This document shows, piece after piece, positions 16,355-25,140 of a DNA stretch of 64,000 bases. This DNA is from Pseudomonadota bacterium (lineage in GTDB: Bacteria; Pseudomonadota; Gammaproteobacteria; Steroidobacterales; Steroidobacteraceae): NCBI GenBank assembly GCA_018241445.1, contig JAFEDT010000003.1, forward strand, positions 1 to 64,000, given 5' to 3'. Each line of letters starts with the position of its first letter. Positions within the stretch are counted from its first letter, which is position 1. The notes below the pieces were generated by a model, which searched no databases, was not told where the DNA came from, and saw only the letters and a program-made list of their open reading frames with translations. The translations under genes and the position numbers were made by a program.

Positions 16355-18031
16355 GTGAGTACGCAGCAGGTGCGGCACGAGTCGGCTGACTACGTCATCG
16401 TGGGCGCCGGTTCCGCCGGCTGCGTGCTGGCGGACCGCCTCAGCGAGGACGGCCGGCACAAGGTACTGCTGCTGGAGTACGGCGGTTCGGACCGCTCGAT
16501 CTGGATACAGATGCCCAGCGCACTGTCGATCCCGATGAACATGGAGCGCTACGACTGGCGCTACTACACTGAACCCGAACCGAACCTGGACAACCGCCGC
16601 CTGCATACGCCACGCGGCAAGGTGCTGGGCGGTTCCTCGTCCATCAACGGCCTGGTCTACGTGCGCGGCAATGCGCTGGATTACGACGGCTGGGAAGAAC
16701 TCGGCGCGAGCGGCTGGTCCTATGCCGACGTGCTGCCGTATTTCCGGCGCGCCGAGGGGCGGGCCGAGGGCGGTGATGCGTATCGCGGCGCCGACGGCCC
16801 CCTGCGGACCCGCCGCGGGCTGCGCGACAATCCGCTGCACGCCGCATGGCTTGCGGCCGGCGCGCAGGCCGGCTACCCGGCGACCGCCGACATGAACGGC
16901 TTCCAGCAGGAAGGCTTCGGGCCGATGGACATGACGGTGGGCGACGGCCGCCGCGCCAGCGCCGCCAATGTCTACCTGCGTCCGGCCATGCGCCGCGCCA
17001 ACCTGCGGGTCCACACCCATGCGCTGGCCGAGCGGGTGCTGTTCGAAGGCCGGCGCGCCGTGGGTGTGCGGTACCGGCGTGGCGGCACGCTGCACGAGGT
17101 GCGCGCGCAACGTGAGGTCGTGTTGTGCGCGGGCTCGATCAACTCGCCGCAATTGCTGAAGCTGTCCGGTGTCGGGCCGGCCGCGGAACTTGCGGCCCTG
17201 GGCATCGGGGTGGTGCAGGATCTGCCCGCAGTGGGGGAGAACCTCCAGGATCACCTGGAGTTCTACTTCCAGGTCGCCTCGCGTGAACCGGTCACGCTGT
17301 ACTCGCAGATGTCGCTGTGGCGCCGCGGCCTGATCGGCGCGCGCTGGCTGCTGCGACACGACGGACTGGGCGCCACCAATCACTTCGAGAGCGGCGGCTT
17401 CATCCGCAGCCGCGCCGGCATCCCCTATCCGGACATCCAGTTCCATTTCCTGCCGCTGGCGGTCAGCTATGACGGCTCGTCGCTGGCGCGCGAGCACGGC
17501 TTCCAGGCCCATGTCGGGCCAATGCGCTCGCGCAGCCGCGGCCACGTGCGGCTGCGCAGTGCGCAACCCCATGACAAGCCCATGATCTCCTTCAACTACA
17601 TGTCGCATCCCGAGGACTGGGCGGAGATGCGGGCCTGCGTGCGCCTGACACGCGAGATCTTCGCGCAGCCGGCGTTCGACCGTTACCGTGGCGAGGAGAT
17701 CCAGCCCGGCAAGGCGGTGCAGAGCGACAGTCAGATCGACGCCTTCATCCGGGCGAAGGTGGAGAGCGCCTATCACCCTTCCTGCACTTGCCGCATGGGC
17801 CGCGCCGACGACCCGCTGGCGGTGGTGGACCCGGCGGCGCGGGTGCGCGGGCTCGAGAGCCTGCGCGTGGTGGACTCATCGATCATGCCCGCGATCACCA
17901 ACGGGAATCTCAACGCGCCCACGATCATGCTGGCGGAGAAGGCCGCCGACCACATCCGCGGCGTGCCGCTGCTGCCGCGCGCCAGCGCGCCGTCCTACCG
18001 GGCGCCCGACTGGCAGAACTCGCAGCGTTGA
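16355..18031 (+). CDS. betA: Choline dehydrogenase
   Basis: A 558-residue GMC-family FAD oxidoreductase, the normal BetA length. The FAD motif DYVIVGAGSAGCVLADRLSE is at the N-terminus; RGKVLGGSSSINGLVYVRGN and CAGSINSPQLLKLSG are the GMC signatures; the C-terminus has HPSCTCRMG and NGNLNAPTIMLAEKAADHI with the catalytic His/Asn region. It oxidises choline to betaine aldehyde, the substrate of the BetB domain encoded upstream. GTG 16355 is chosen because the FAD motif follows within 12 residues and it sits 13 bases after the fusion gene. The two genes are almost certainly one operon. Confidence 0.95.
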   Translation: MSTQQVRHESADYVIVGAGSAGCVLADRLSEDGRHKVLLLEYGGSDRSIWIQMPSALSIPMNMERYDWRYYTEPEPNLDNRRLHTPRGKVLGGSSSINGLVYVRGNALDYDGWEELGASGWSYADVLPYFRRAEGRAEGGDAYRGADGPLRTRRGLRDNPLHAAWLAAGAQAGYPATADMNGFQQEGFGPMDMTVGDGRRASAANVYLRPAMRRANLRVHTHALAERVLFEGRRAVGVRYRRGGTLHEVRAQREVVLCAGSINSPQLLKLSGVGPAAELAALGIGVVQDLPAVGENLQDHLEFYFQVASREPVTLYSQMSLWRRGLIGARWLLRHDGLGATNHFESGGFIRSRAGIPYPDIQFHFLPLAVSYDGSSLAREHGFQAHVGPMRSRSRGHVRLRSAQPHDKPMISFNYMSHPEDWAEMRACVRLTREIFAQPAFDRYRGEEIQPGKAVQSDSQIDAFIRAKVESAYHPSCTCRMGRADDPLAVVDPAARVRGLESLRVVDSSIMPAITNGNLNAPTIMLAEKAADHIRGVPLLPRASAPSYRAPDWQNSQR

Positions 18032-18035
18032 TGAC

Positions 18036-20039
18036 TCAATCCCGGTAGCGGGTCAGGGCATCTCCCAGTGCCTCGCGCAGCGGCGCCAGCCAGGGCTGGT
18101 AGTGCCGCCACTGCTCGAGACCCTCGCGGTTGATGGGCTGACGAACCTGTTCGGAGCTCGCGGTGCGCACGCTGCGCCCGGTGCGGTGGAACTCGAGGCA
18201 CGCGGCGGCAAATGGCAAGCCGCAGTGCCCGAGCAGGCGTCGCACCGACCCCTCGAGATCATCGACCACGTCCTCGTGGTGCACGCGCAGTACCCGGCCG
18301 GGCAACACCGTGTCCCAGTGCCGCATCAGTTCCAGGTAGGTGCGGTAGTAGCGGGCAATGTCAGTGAAGCTGTAGGTGAACTCCTGGCCCTGTGCGAACA
18401 GCTGCTTGAAGTTGCTGAAACAGCAGGCCATCGGTTCGCGGCGTGCGTCGATGATGACGGCGTTGGGCAGGATCAGGTGAATCAGCCCGACGTGACGGAA
18501 GTTGTTGGGCATCTTGTCGATGAAGCGCGGCTTGCCGCGGCGCCAGGCGCGCGTGTCTTCGAGGTACCTGTCGCCCATGCGGGTGAAGTCCTGGGGCGCC
18601 AGCTCCGCCAGCACCGCCGGGTATCGCGGCTGCGCCGGGTCGAAGTCCCGGCCCTGAAGTTCCAGCGCCAGCCGTGGAACATCCGCCAGTTCCTGTGTGC
18701 CCTCGACCTGGGGGTGCGAGGCAAGGATCTGCTCGAGCAGAGTCGAACCGGAGCGTGGCAGACCGACGATGAAAATCGGATCGCGGGCAGGGGCGCCCGC
18801 GCCGCTGTTGCGTGCGAAGAGCGCCGCGCCGCAGATCTCCTGCTGCAGGCGGGTGTTGAGTTCCATCAGTTCTGGCCGGTAACTGCTGGCGGCGCGCCTG
18901 AGCGCATTGCCGCGGCGGTAGTATTCGAAGGAGGCGGCGTAGTCGTGGCGGTCCTCGAGCGCCTTGCCAAGCGCGAAGTCCAGGTGCAGGCGATCGACCT
19001 CGGTTGTATCAGGGGCCGCCTCGGCGGACTGCATACGCCCGAGCTCCGCGTCATCGAAGCGATAGGTCTTGAGGTTGGCCAGGCTCCACCACGCATCGCC
19101 GAAGTCCGCCCGCGTGGCGGTGGCGGCCCGGTAGGCCTGTACCGCGGCACTGCCGTCGCCCAGCGTCTTGAGCGAGTGGGCGATGGAAAGCTGGATTTGC
19201 GCCGGCTCGTGGCTGCCAGGCAGCAGCTCACGATAGATCGAGAGGGCCTCGGCGTGCCGGCCGGCGCCGACGCAGGCCAGCGCGTGCAGGGTGCGCCAGG
19301 CGCGGTTGTGCGGCTCGGCGGCCAGCAGCCGCTGCGTCTGCTCAAGCGCCTGGACGTGCAGGTGCCGGTCGATGAGCAGCTGCGCGTAGTCGTAGCGCGC
19401 CGCGCCATAATCGGGCGCCAGCTGCAGCACAGCCTCCAGCAGCAGCTGCGCATCCTGCAGGGCGTCACGGCGCATGCCGATGCGCGCCAACAGGCGCATC
19501 GCCTCGACGTGATGACCCTGTTCGACCAGGAAGGCGCGCACCGTGGACTCGGCGGCCGCGAGGTCACCGTCGGCGAACTGCGCGGTGGCCGTCACCACGG
19601 CCGGCGGCAGGCGCTTCAATGTGGCGACATGCTCCGCCGCCAGGCGGGCGTTGTGATCGTCGCCCTGCAGCCGGTACAGGCCCTCCAGCATGCTCCAGCT
19701 CACCGGCAGTGCCGGATTGAGATTGACGGCACGCAGCAGGGATTCGATGGCGGCCGTGGCATCGCGGCGCGCCACGTGACACAGGCCGCGTTCCTGGTAC
19801 AGGCGGCTGAACCGGGGGTGGGAGGCTGCCAGTGGATCCAGGGCCGCCAGTGCGGCATCGGGATCGCCGTCCAGGCGCAGCGCGTGGGCGCGCAGGTACA
19901 GCAGGTCACGGTTTTGCGGCTGTACGCCGAGCAGCGCGGCGGCCTCGCTGGCCGCGAGCGCGTACTGCCGCGCGGCAATGAGGTCGCCCAGGCGTAGCAC
20001 CTGGGCTTCCATGCCTGTGTCGCCCGCGGCGTCGGTCAT
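18036..20039 (-). CDS. TPR-repeat sulfotransferase family protein
   Basis: A 667-residue protein in two parts. Residues 1 to about 410 are tandem tetratricopeptide repeats. Residues about 420-665 are a sulfotransferase domain with the 5'-phosphosulfate loop FIVGLPRSGSTLLEQ and a PNAVIIDARREPMACCFSNF stretch corresponding to the 3'-phosphate site. PAPS is the expected donor. The acceptor is unknown. It lies 57 bases downstream of a TonB-dependent receptor in the same orientation, a pairing common in receptor-rich gammaproteobacteria. No signal peptide is visible, so it should act in the cytoplasm. It converges on betA, ending five bases from the betA stop. Confidence 0.85.
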   Translation of the reverse strand: MTDAAGDTGMEAQVLRLGDLIAARQYALAASEAAALLGVQPQNRDLLYLRAHALRLDGDPDAALAALDPLAASHPRFSRLYQERGLCHVARRDATAAIESLLRAVNLNPALPVSWSMLEGLYRLQGDDHNARLAAEHVATLKRLPPAVVTATAQFADGDLAAAESTVRAFLVEQGHHVEAMRLLARIGMRRDALQDAQLLLEAVLQLAPDYGAARYDYAQLLIDRHLHVQALEQTQRLLAAEPHNRAWRTLHALACVGAGRHAEALSIYRELLPGSHEPAQIQLSIAHSLKTLGDGSAAVQAYRAATATRADFGDAWWSLANLKTYRFDDAELGRMQSAEAAPDTTEVDRLHLDFALGKALEDRHDYAASFEYYRRGNALRRAASSYRPELMELNTRLQQEICGAALFARNSGAGAPARDPIFIVGLPRSGSTLLEQILASHPQVEGTQELADVPRLALELQGRDFDPAQPRYPAVLAELAPQDFTRMGDRYLEDTRAWRRGKPRFIDKMPNNFRHVGLIHLILPNAVIIDARREPMACCFSNFKQLFAQGQEFTYSFTDIARYYRTYLELMRHWDTVLPGRVLRVHHEDVVDDLEGSVRRLLGHCGLPFAAACLEFHRTGRSVRTASSEQVRQPINREGLEQWRHYQPWLAPLREALGDALTRYRD

Positions 20040-20067
20040 GCCGGCAGACCGCCGGCGCAGCGGGCGG

Positions 20068-20090
20068 GGCCGCGCCCTGGCGGCGCGGCC
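20068..20090 (-). promoter_or_regulatory. GC-rich hairpin between the TonB receptor and sulfotransferase genes
   Basis: A perfect 9-bp stem (GGCCGCGCC) with a five-base loop lies between the receptor stop and the sulfotransferase start. No T-tract follows, so it is more likely an mRNA-processing or attenuation structure than a full terminator. Confidence 0.35.
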
Positions 20091-20096
20091 GGCGCC

Positions 20097-22847
20097 TCAG
20101 AAGCGGTAGTTCGCCGTGACTCCAATGACCCGCGGGCGCAACGGTGTCTGCGCCACGATGAACTGGTCGGTGCTGATGAACGTGCTGGCATTCGAATTGC
20201 TCAGGTTCTCACCGAACACGCTCACGGTCCACGCGTCCTTCGTTACGCCCAGGGAGGCGTCGTATGTCGTGTAGGCCGGGTTCTCGAAACGCAGGCGCGA
20301 GGTGTTCACCGAGCCCGCCTGCTCGAGGGTGGGGTTGGCGCCCGCCTGGGTGAAGGAGTGGCCACTGTGGGTGGCGCCTGCCTGCACGAAGGCGCCATAG
20401 TCGCCGATGGCCCAATCGTAGCGCGCCCGCAGGCTGAACTGCAGTGGCGGCGAATTGGCGCTCGGCGCCCCGGGCGGACCGAACAGGTTGCCCGCGGGAA
20501 CCCAGGCGCCGGTCGGTGACTGCACCAGCAGCGGGTGGCCGAAGTTGCCGCTCGCCGGGTTGTTTGCCAGCAGCTGCGGTGAATTGGTCTGCTCGCTGCT
20601 GTTCCAGGAGGACGCCCCCTGCAGGGTCAGCCCGGTCAGGACACGCCAGACCAGCGAAGTCTCGATACCCTTGATGCGGAAGTCCTGGCCGTTGGTGTTG
20701 TAGAACACGTTACCGACCAGGCCGGGATTGAAGAACGCGACCTGCACGTTCTTCCAGTCCTCGCGGTACACGGCGCCGTTCCATTGCAGGCGGTGTTCGA
20801 GGAACTCTGTCTTCCAGCCGATCTCGTTGTTGGTCAGCTTGTCGGACTGGTAGGAGGATGGCACCAGGTACTGATTGATGCCGTCCGGTCCGGGGGCGTG
20901 TGCGCTGCCGCCATTCTGGTTGAATCCGCCCGGCCGGAAGCCCTGCGAAAAGGTGTAGTACACCATGGTATCCGGGGTGATGTGCCAGGTCAGGTTGGCG
21001 CGGCTCTTGAAGCCGGATTCCGTGTCGCGCAGGTTTTGCGCATCCAGGCTGTAGCTGAAGAAGGGCGGCGAGGCTCCAGGACGGGCGTAGTTCAGGCACC
21101 CGGTCGGCGGCGCCCCGCCCTCGAAGCAGCCGAAGCTGCCGGACACGCTGCCGACCGAGGAGTTGTCGAAGCGGAAGCGGCGCGTGCCGGCGGTCAGGGT
21201 CAGCACTTTCGGGATCAGGTCGTAGTCGAATGAAATGAAGAATGCGGTCTGCTTCGTCTCGCGCATCGTGTCCTGGTAGAAGGAACTGTTCGGGGTCTGC
21301 AGCCCCGGGTTGACCACCGTGGTTCCGGGAACCGTGCCGATCGGGGCGAAGCAGCCGGTCGTGAGCGTGGCCGTGCAGCTGGGCACGGTCCGGTAGCGCC
21401 AGTCGGTCTGATCCCACAGCTTGTTGGCTTCCCAGAACACACCGCCAATGACGCGCAGCCGCCAGTCATCCGGGGTGCTGAGACGGATCTCGTGCTGCTG
21501 GTGCGTGTTGCGTTCGTCCGAGTGCCAGGTCGCGCTGGGGGAGAAACAGGTCGGCTTGAGACCGGGATCGTAGGCGGTCGGGCCGTAGCACTGGTAGTAG
21601 TCCGCGTAAAAGCCGCGTGCATAGTTGGTGTAATCGCCGACCTGCTCCACGGTTCTCACCAGGTAGCCGCCGGTGTAGACCGCCTTCAGGTCACCGAACT
21701 TGCCGTTTACCGTCCAGGCGGTGCTCTCGAAGCGGTCCTTGTTGAAGGAAGGATTGAAGACCGTCACTTCCAGGGGGTTGAGCGGCGTGCCGTCCGAGGC
21801 GTTGGGCTGCTGGTAGAACACACCCTTGGAGTCCATCTGCTGATAGGACTGTGTGATCAACGCGTCCCAGTCCTCGTTGAACTTGTACAGTGCCTCGGCG
21901 CGCACTCCCTGGTAGGTCACCGGGTTGATGGCGCGCCCGGCAATGGTGAAGTTGTTGACCGTCGGGCTGCCGGGCGGCACGCCAAAACTGGTGGGAACCT
22001 GCTTGCCGGTAACCGGGTTGATATTACCGCCCGGGCAGATGCCGTTGGTCGGTACGCCGCTCGGGCAGCTGGTGGCGTAGTTGGCATAGTGGATGCCGAT
22101 ATCCGAGGCGCTGCGGGTGAAGGTTGCCGGTACATTGTCGATGTAACCGCCGCGGCGGTCGTTGTAAATGACGCCACGCACCGCCAGGCGGTCGGCGATC
22201 AGCGGCAGGTTGAGCACCGCGGTAAGGTTGGAATTGGGATCGCCATGCGCCGTGACGCCATAACCCCCGGTGATGCTCGCTTCGGTCTTGTCCAGCTTCG
22301 GTTCGTTGGTGATATAGCGGATCACGCCCGCCTCGGCGCCGGCGCCGTATAGGGTGCCTTGCGGGCCCTCCAGGATCTCGATCCGGTTCAGGTCGGCGGC
22401 GTAGACATCCAGGTTGCGGTTGGGCAGCTGGCCGGACTGGTTGTCCAGGTAGATGGCCACGTTGGGCCACAAGCCGGTGGAGGCGCTGCCCTGGCTGGGT
22501 TGCGAGCCGGCGCTCAGCCCGCGCATGAAGATCTCGTTCTGGCCCGGGCCGTTGTTGGCGGTGGTGACGTTGGGCAGGTACTTGACGTAGTCATCAAGCG
22601 TCGCCACGTTGAGCTGGCGCAGCGACTGCTCGGTCATCGCCTGCATGGCGATCGGCACGTTCTGCATGTTCTCCGTGCGCCGCTGGGCGGTAACCACCAC
22701 CTCGGCCAGCGCATCACCGCTACTGGCGGAGGTGGAACTGGCCTGCGGGGCCGGCGGGCCGCCCGGGGCATCGGCTGCAGTTGCAGCCGCGGCAACCGCG
22801 GCGCTGCCCAGGATGGCGGCAATAGTGCGTGCGATCTTGGAATTCAT
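20097..22847 (-). CDS. TonB-dependent outer membrane receptor
   Basis: A 916-residue receptor. A signal peptide of about 27 residues precedes a plug domain (ALAEVVVTAQRRTENMQNVP, then MRGLSAGSQPSQGSAS and NRIEILEGPQGTLYGAGAEA). A beta-barrel follows and ends in the usual aromatic residue (GVTANYRF). Plug style and length fit the FecA/FyuA-like receptors that proteobacteria use for siderophores, vitamins or plant- and steroid-derived molecules; the ligand is unknown. A GlxA-type regulator starts upstream in the same direction (gap 17 bases) and a TPR-sulfotransferase follows, so the three may be one unit. Confidence 0.92.
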   Translation of the reverse strand: MNSKIARTIAAILGSAAVAAAATAADAPGGPPAPQASSTSASSGDALAEVVVTAQRRTENMQNVPIAMQAMTEQSLRQLNVATLDDYVKYLPNVTTANNGPGQNEIFMRGLSAGSQPSQGSASTGLWPNVAIYLDNQSGQLPNRNLDVYAADLNRIEILEGPQGTLYGAGAEAGVIRYITNEPKLDKTEASITGGYGVTAHGDPNSNLTAVLNLPLIADRLAVRGVIYNDRRGGYIDNVPATFTRSASDIGIHYANYATSCPSGVPTNGICPGGNINPVTGKQVPTSFGVPPGSPTVNNFTIAGRAINPVTYQGVRAEALYKFNEDWDALITQSYQQMDSKGVFYQQPNASDGTPLNPLEVTVFNPSFNKDRFESTAWTVNGKFGDLKAVYTGGYLVRTVEQVGDYTNYARGFYADYYQCYGPTAYDPGLKPTCFSPSATWHSDERNTHQQHEIRLSTPDDWRLRVIGGVFWEANKLWDQTDWRYRTVPSCTATLTTGCFAPIGTVPGTTVVNPGLQTPNSSFYQDTMRETKQTAFFISFDYDLIPKVLTLTAGTRRFRFDNSSVGSVSGSFGCFEGGAPPTGCLNYARPGASPPFFSYSLDAQNLRDTESGFKSRANLTWHITPDTMVYYTFSQGFRPGGFNQNGGSAHAPGPDGINQYLVPSSYQSDKLTNNEIGWKTEFLEHRLQWNGAVYREDWKNVQVAFFNPGLVGNVFYNTNGQDFRIKGIETSLVWRVLTGLTLQGASSWNSSEQTNSPQLLANNPASGNFGHPLLVQSPTGAWVPAGNLFGPPGAPSANSPPLQFSLRARYDWAIGDYGAFVQAGATHSGHSFTQAGANPTLEQAGSVNTSRLRFENPAYTTYDASLGVTKDAWTVSVFGENLSNSNASTFISTDQFIVAQTPLRPRVIGVTANYRF

Positions 22848-22864
22848 TGTCTGCTCCCTGAAAT

Positions 22865-23920
22865 TCAGTCGAACACCCGCACCTGCGCGGCGCCGGTGCC
22901 GCCGCGCTGCGGCTGCAGGCGGCGCGTGGAAGGTGGCTCTCCGTAGGCGTCCTTGAACTGGCGCGAAAAATGCGCGCAGTCTGCAAACCCGGCCTCGTTG
23001 GCGATGTCAGTGACGCTGCGGTCCGTGTTCTCGATCAACCAGTGGGCATAGCGCATGCGCAGCCGGCGGTACAGTGCCGCGGGCCCGGTGGCGACATGGG
23101 TGCGGCACAGCCGCTCCAGCTGTCGCGCCGACAGGCCGAGTTGCGCCGCGATGCTGGCGACGGTCACGGGTCGCGCAAGGTTCTGCTCCATCAGCAGCAG
23201 CGCCCGCCGCACACGCGGCTCGGAGACCACTTCCGACAGGGGCGGGTGCGGCTGGGCATCTCCGCCGGCGGGTGGACGATCGAACAGCATGACCTGGCTG
23301 GCCTTGTGGGCCGCCGCGCGTCCGAGGTGCTTCTCGATCAGCCACGTTGCCAGTGCAGCCGCGCCGGCCCCGCCGGCGCAGGTGACACGCGGCCCATCCG
23401 CCAGGAACAGGCGGTCGGCGATGACCGGCTGGTCAGGGAAGGCTTCGAGGAAGTCCCGGTAGTGATACCAGCTGACGCAGGAGCGCCGGCCCTTCATGAG
23501 GCCGGTACGGCACAGGATGAAGCTGCCGGTGCAGATCCCCAGCAGGGGCACCCCAGCCGCGGCGGCCTCGCGCAGGTAACGGCCGGTCGTGTCGTCGATC
23601 TGGGGACCGGCGTGCAGCAGCCCCCCCACCACCGCGACGTAGTCGAGGTTGCGCGGCGGCAGCAGTCCGGTGGTCGGTTCTATCATGACACCGCAGCTGG
23701 CGGTCACTGATTCCGGCCTGCTGGCCATCACCGACCACTGCACGCGCAACGGGCGGCTGCGGTCGCCTTCATCGGCGGCCAGGCGCAGGTGATCCACGAA
23801 CACCGAGAAGGCTGACAGGGTGAAGCGCTGGGCGAGAATCAACCCTACGCGCAACGGCCGCCGGCAGCTCTCGAGCGCAGGAACGCTAGACATGGCCTGA
23901 GTGTGGCATTGAACGCTCAC
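22865..23920 (-). CDS. GlxA-type AraC-family transcriptional regulator
   Basis: A 351-residue regulator with the same plan as the one at 121-1173. A DJ-1/PfpI-like domain (residues about 20-200, LLGICTGSFILCRTGLM) is followed by an AraC double HTH (VASIAAQLGLSARQLERLCR and VTDIANEAGFADCAHFSRQF). It probably activates the TonB receptor and sulfotransferase genes directly downstream on the same strand, or nitrogen-compound genes nearby. The start is GTG 23920 or ATG 23893; neither has a strong ribosome site. Upstream lies an AT-rich stretch with a 7-bp inverted repeat (23977-24007). Confidence 0.85.
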   Translation of the reverse strand: MSVQCHTQAMSSVPALESCRRPLRVGLILAQRFTLSAFSVFVDHLRLAADEGDRSRPLRVQWSVMASRPESVTASCGVMIEPTTGLLPPRNLDYVAVVGGLLHAGPQIDDTTGRYLREAAAAGVPLLGICTGSFILCRTGLMKGRRSCVSWYHYRDFLEAFPDQPVIADRLFLADGPRVTCAGGAGAAALATWLIEKHLGRAAAHKASQVMLFDRPPAGGDAQPHPPLSEVVSEPRVRRALLLMEQNLARPVTVASIAAQLGLSARQLERLCRTHVATGPAALYRRLRMRYAHWLIENTDRSVTDIANEAGFADCAHFSRQFKDAYGEPPSTRRLQPQRGGTGAAQVRVFD

Positions 23921-23976
23921 TCAATCTTGTGTCAACCCCCGATGCCGCTAGTTTCCATCAAGCGGGTTTGCGACGC

Positions 23977-24007
23977 AAGATTACGCCGCAGGTTTATAGA
24001 TAATCTT
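23977..24007. promoter_or_regulatory. AT-rich inverted repeat upstream of the second GlxA-type regulator
   Basis: AAGATTA and TAATCTT are separated by 17 bases in an unusually AT-rich patch, 57 bases upstream of the regulator start. It is a candidate operator or promoter region, possibly autoregulatory. Confidence 0.35.
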
Positions 24008-24088
24008 ATGATTCAGTGAGATACGAAATACCCGGCCGTAGCGCATACACCGACTGGCGATTGAATGGCTGTTCAGGTGACGGCGGGC

Positions 24089-24586
24089 TCAGCGCAAGAC
24101 AGCAAGTCGCGCCAGATTGCTTTGCACTTCCGGATCGTGGCACGCGCTGCGCGCGTACCAGCGGCGGGCAGCGTTTACCAGGGCGACACAGGCTTCGGCT
24201 GCCTCGCTGTCCTGCGGTGCCAGGTCCGGGGTTTGCGAGGTGCTGAATCCTCGCGGCCGCGGGGGCAGCTCACGGCGCAAGCGCAGGCGGCGCAGCGCAG
24301 AGGCCGCGGTTGCGTCCACCGGGTGCAGCTTGCGAATCTGGCGATCGATGCGGTCATCGTCACTGCCACCGTTGAGCCACACGCGGCACCAGCTGCGCAC
24401 GCCCTCGCGGGTGCTGCGCATCTGCGGGTCTGTCAGCGCCGCGGCGATCAGCGGCAAGTCCGCAGCCTCGCGCAGCGCCACCTGCCAACGCTGCTCGTCG
24501 AGAAGCTGTTCGATGTCGGTCAGGTACCCGGTCAGCATCCGTGAGCTGGATGGGGCGGACGGCGGGGGCCGGAGGTTCGTGTTCAT
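24089..24586 (-). CDS. Conserved-looking protein of unknown function
   Basis: A 165-residue, mostly helical protein with no family I recognise. The core (MLTGYLTDIEQLLDEQRWQVALREAADLPLIAAALTD) looks like a helical-hairpin module, followed by an Arg-rich middle (ALRRLRLRRELPPRPRG) and an Ala-rich C-terminal helix. No signal peptide or membrane segment. The ATG at 24586 overlaps the TGA of the preceding gene (ATGA), so translation is coupled and the two products may work together. Coding is supported by that overlap and the length of the frame; the larger upstream extension of this frame is a GC artefact. Confidence 0.65.
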   Translation of the reverse strand: MNTNLRPPPSAPSSSRMLTGYLTDIEQLLDEQRWQVALREAADLPLIAAALTDPQMRSTREGVRSWCRVWLNGGSDDDRIDRQIRKLHPVDATAASALRRLRLRRELPPRPRGFSTSQTPDLAPQDSEAAEACVALVNAARRWYARSACHDPEVQSNLARLAVLR

Positions 24587-24915
24587 GCTGTCTTCCCATT
24601 GCGGGCCGACGCTTTCTTGCGTCGGCGGGCTGCCTTGTGGACCGAAGGGGGACGGCGCGGTGCAACCGGTCCACGCGCGGAAGTTGCGGCGACCGCGGCC
24701 CGGTCGCGGCCGCTCAAGCGTTTCCAGGCCTTGCGGGCCAGCGCGGCATGCTTGCGGGCGCGCCGCGCTTCGCGCTTGGCTTCTTTCAGCCGTTTGCGCG
24801 CACGCTTCAACTCGTCCTTGGCCAGTCGGACCCGCTGGCGTGCCACCTCGGCCAGCAGCCGCGCGCGTTCCGGCGGTTCGGGCGGGGATCCCTGTGCGCT
24901 TTCCGTTTTCTTCAT
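24583..24915 (-). CDS. Small, highly basic coiled-coil protein
   Basis: A 110-residue protein with a continuous Lys/Arg/Ala/Glu helix in residues about 18-65 (LLAEVARQRVRLAKDELKRA onward) and a Lys/Arg-rich C-terminal tail (AARRRKKASARN). Such charge suggests nucleic-acid, membrane or polyhydroxyalkanoate-granule association, but no family is recognised. ATG 24915 starts the ordered part; the frame upstream is not protein-like. It overlaps the next gene by ATGA. Its promoter region contains two inverted consensus DnaA boxes. Confidence 0.6.
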   Translation of the reverse strand: MKKTESAQGSPPEPPERARLLAEVARQRVRLAKDELKRARKRLKEAKREARRARKHAALARKAWKRLSGRDRAAVAATSARGPVAPRRPPSVHKAARRRKKASARNGKTA

Positions 24916-24995
24916 GCGCCATGCCCAAAGAAGCCAAGAGGCACGCAGTCTCACACAAGGCAACGGCCCCTGCCATCGCGCGAGGTTGGGCGGAG

Positions 24996-25018
24996 TTATC
25001 CACAGAACTTGTGCATAA
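24996..25018. promoter_or_regulatory. Pair of inverted consensus DnaA boxes
   Basis: TTATCCACA at 24996-25004 is the canonical strong DnaA box. TTATGCACA lies on the opposite strand at 25010-25018 and also fits TTATNCACA. A weaker match follows at about 25022-25030. They stand between the leftward small basic-protein gene and the rightward phosphatase-like gene. DnaA may regulate these genes, or this may be a minor DnaA-binding locus. No dnaA, dnaN or AT-rich unwinding element is nearby, so oriC is unlikely. Confidence 0.6.
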
Positions 25019-25140
25019 CCATGTGGACAGCACCCTGTCCGGCGGGGCAAAGGACCTGCGAAGGCAAGGGCTTGCATCACGCTGCGCGCGATTTCGCCAG
25101 TGCCGCCTTATCATTCACTCATGAGCCCGACAGGCATTCC

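Noticed and set aside
16295..17776. 493-residue frame opposite betA
   Set aside because: Shadow of a choline dehydrogenase gene with all GMC motifs on the plus strand.
17688..19997. 769-residue plus-strand frame across betA and the sulfotransferase
   Set aside because: It spans the ends of two well-supported genes and has no domain signature.
24996..25018. Replication origin (oriC)
   Set aside because: Only two good DnaA boxes, no AT-rich unwinding element, and no dnaA, dnaN, gidA or parAB nearby.
24117..25124. 335-residue plus-strand frame opposite the small unknown gene pair
   Set aside because: Low-complexity Arg/Ser/Ala translation. The minus-strand pair is better supported by the ATGA overlap and ordered helical sequences.
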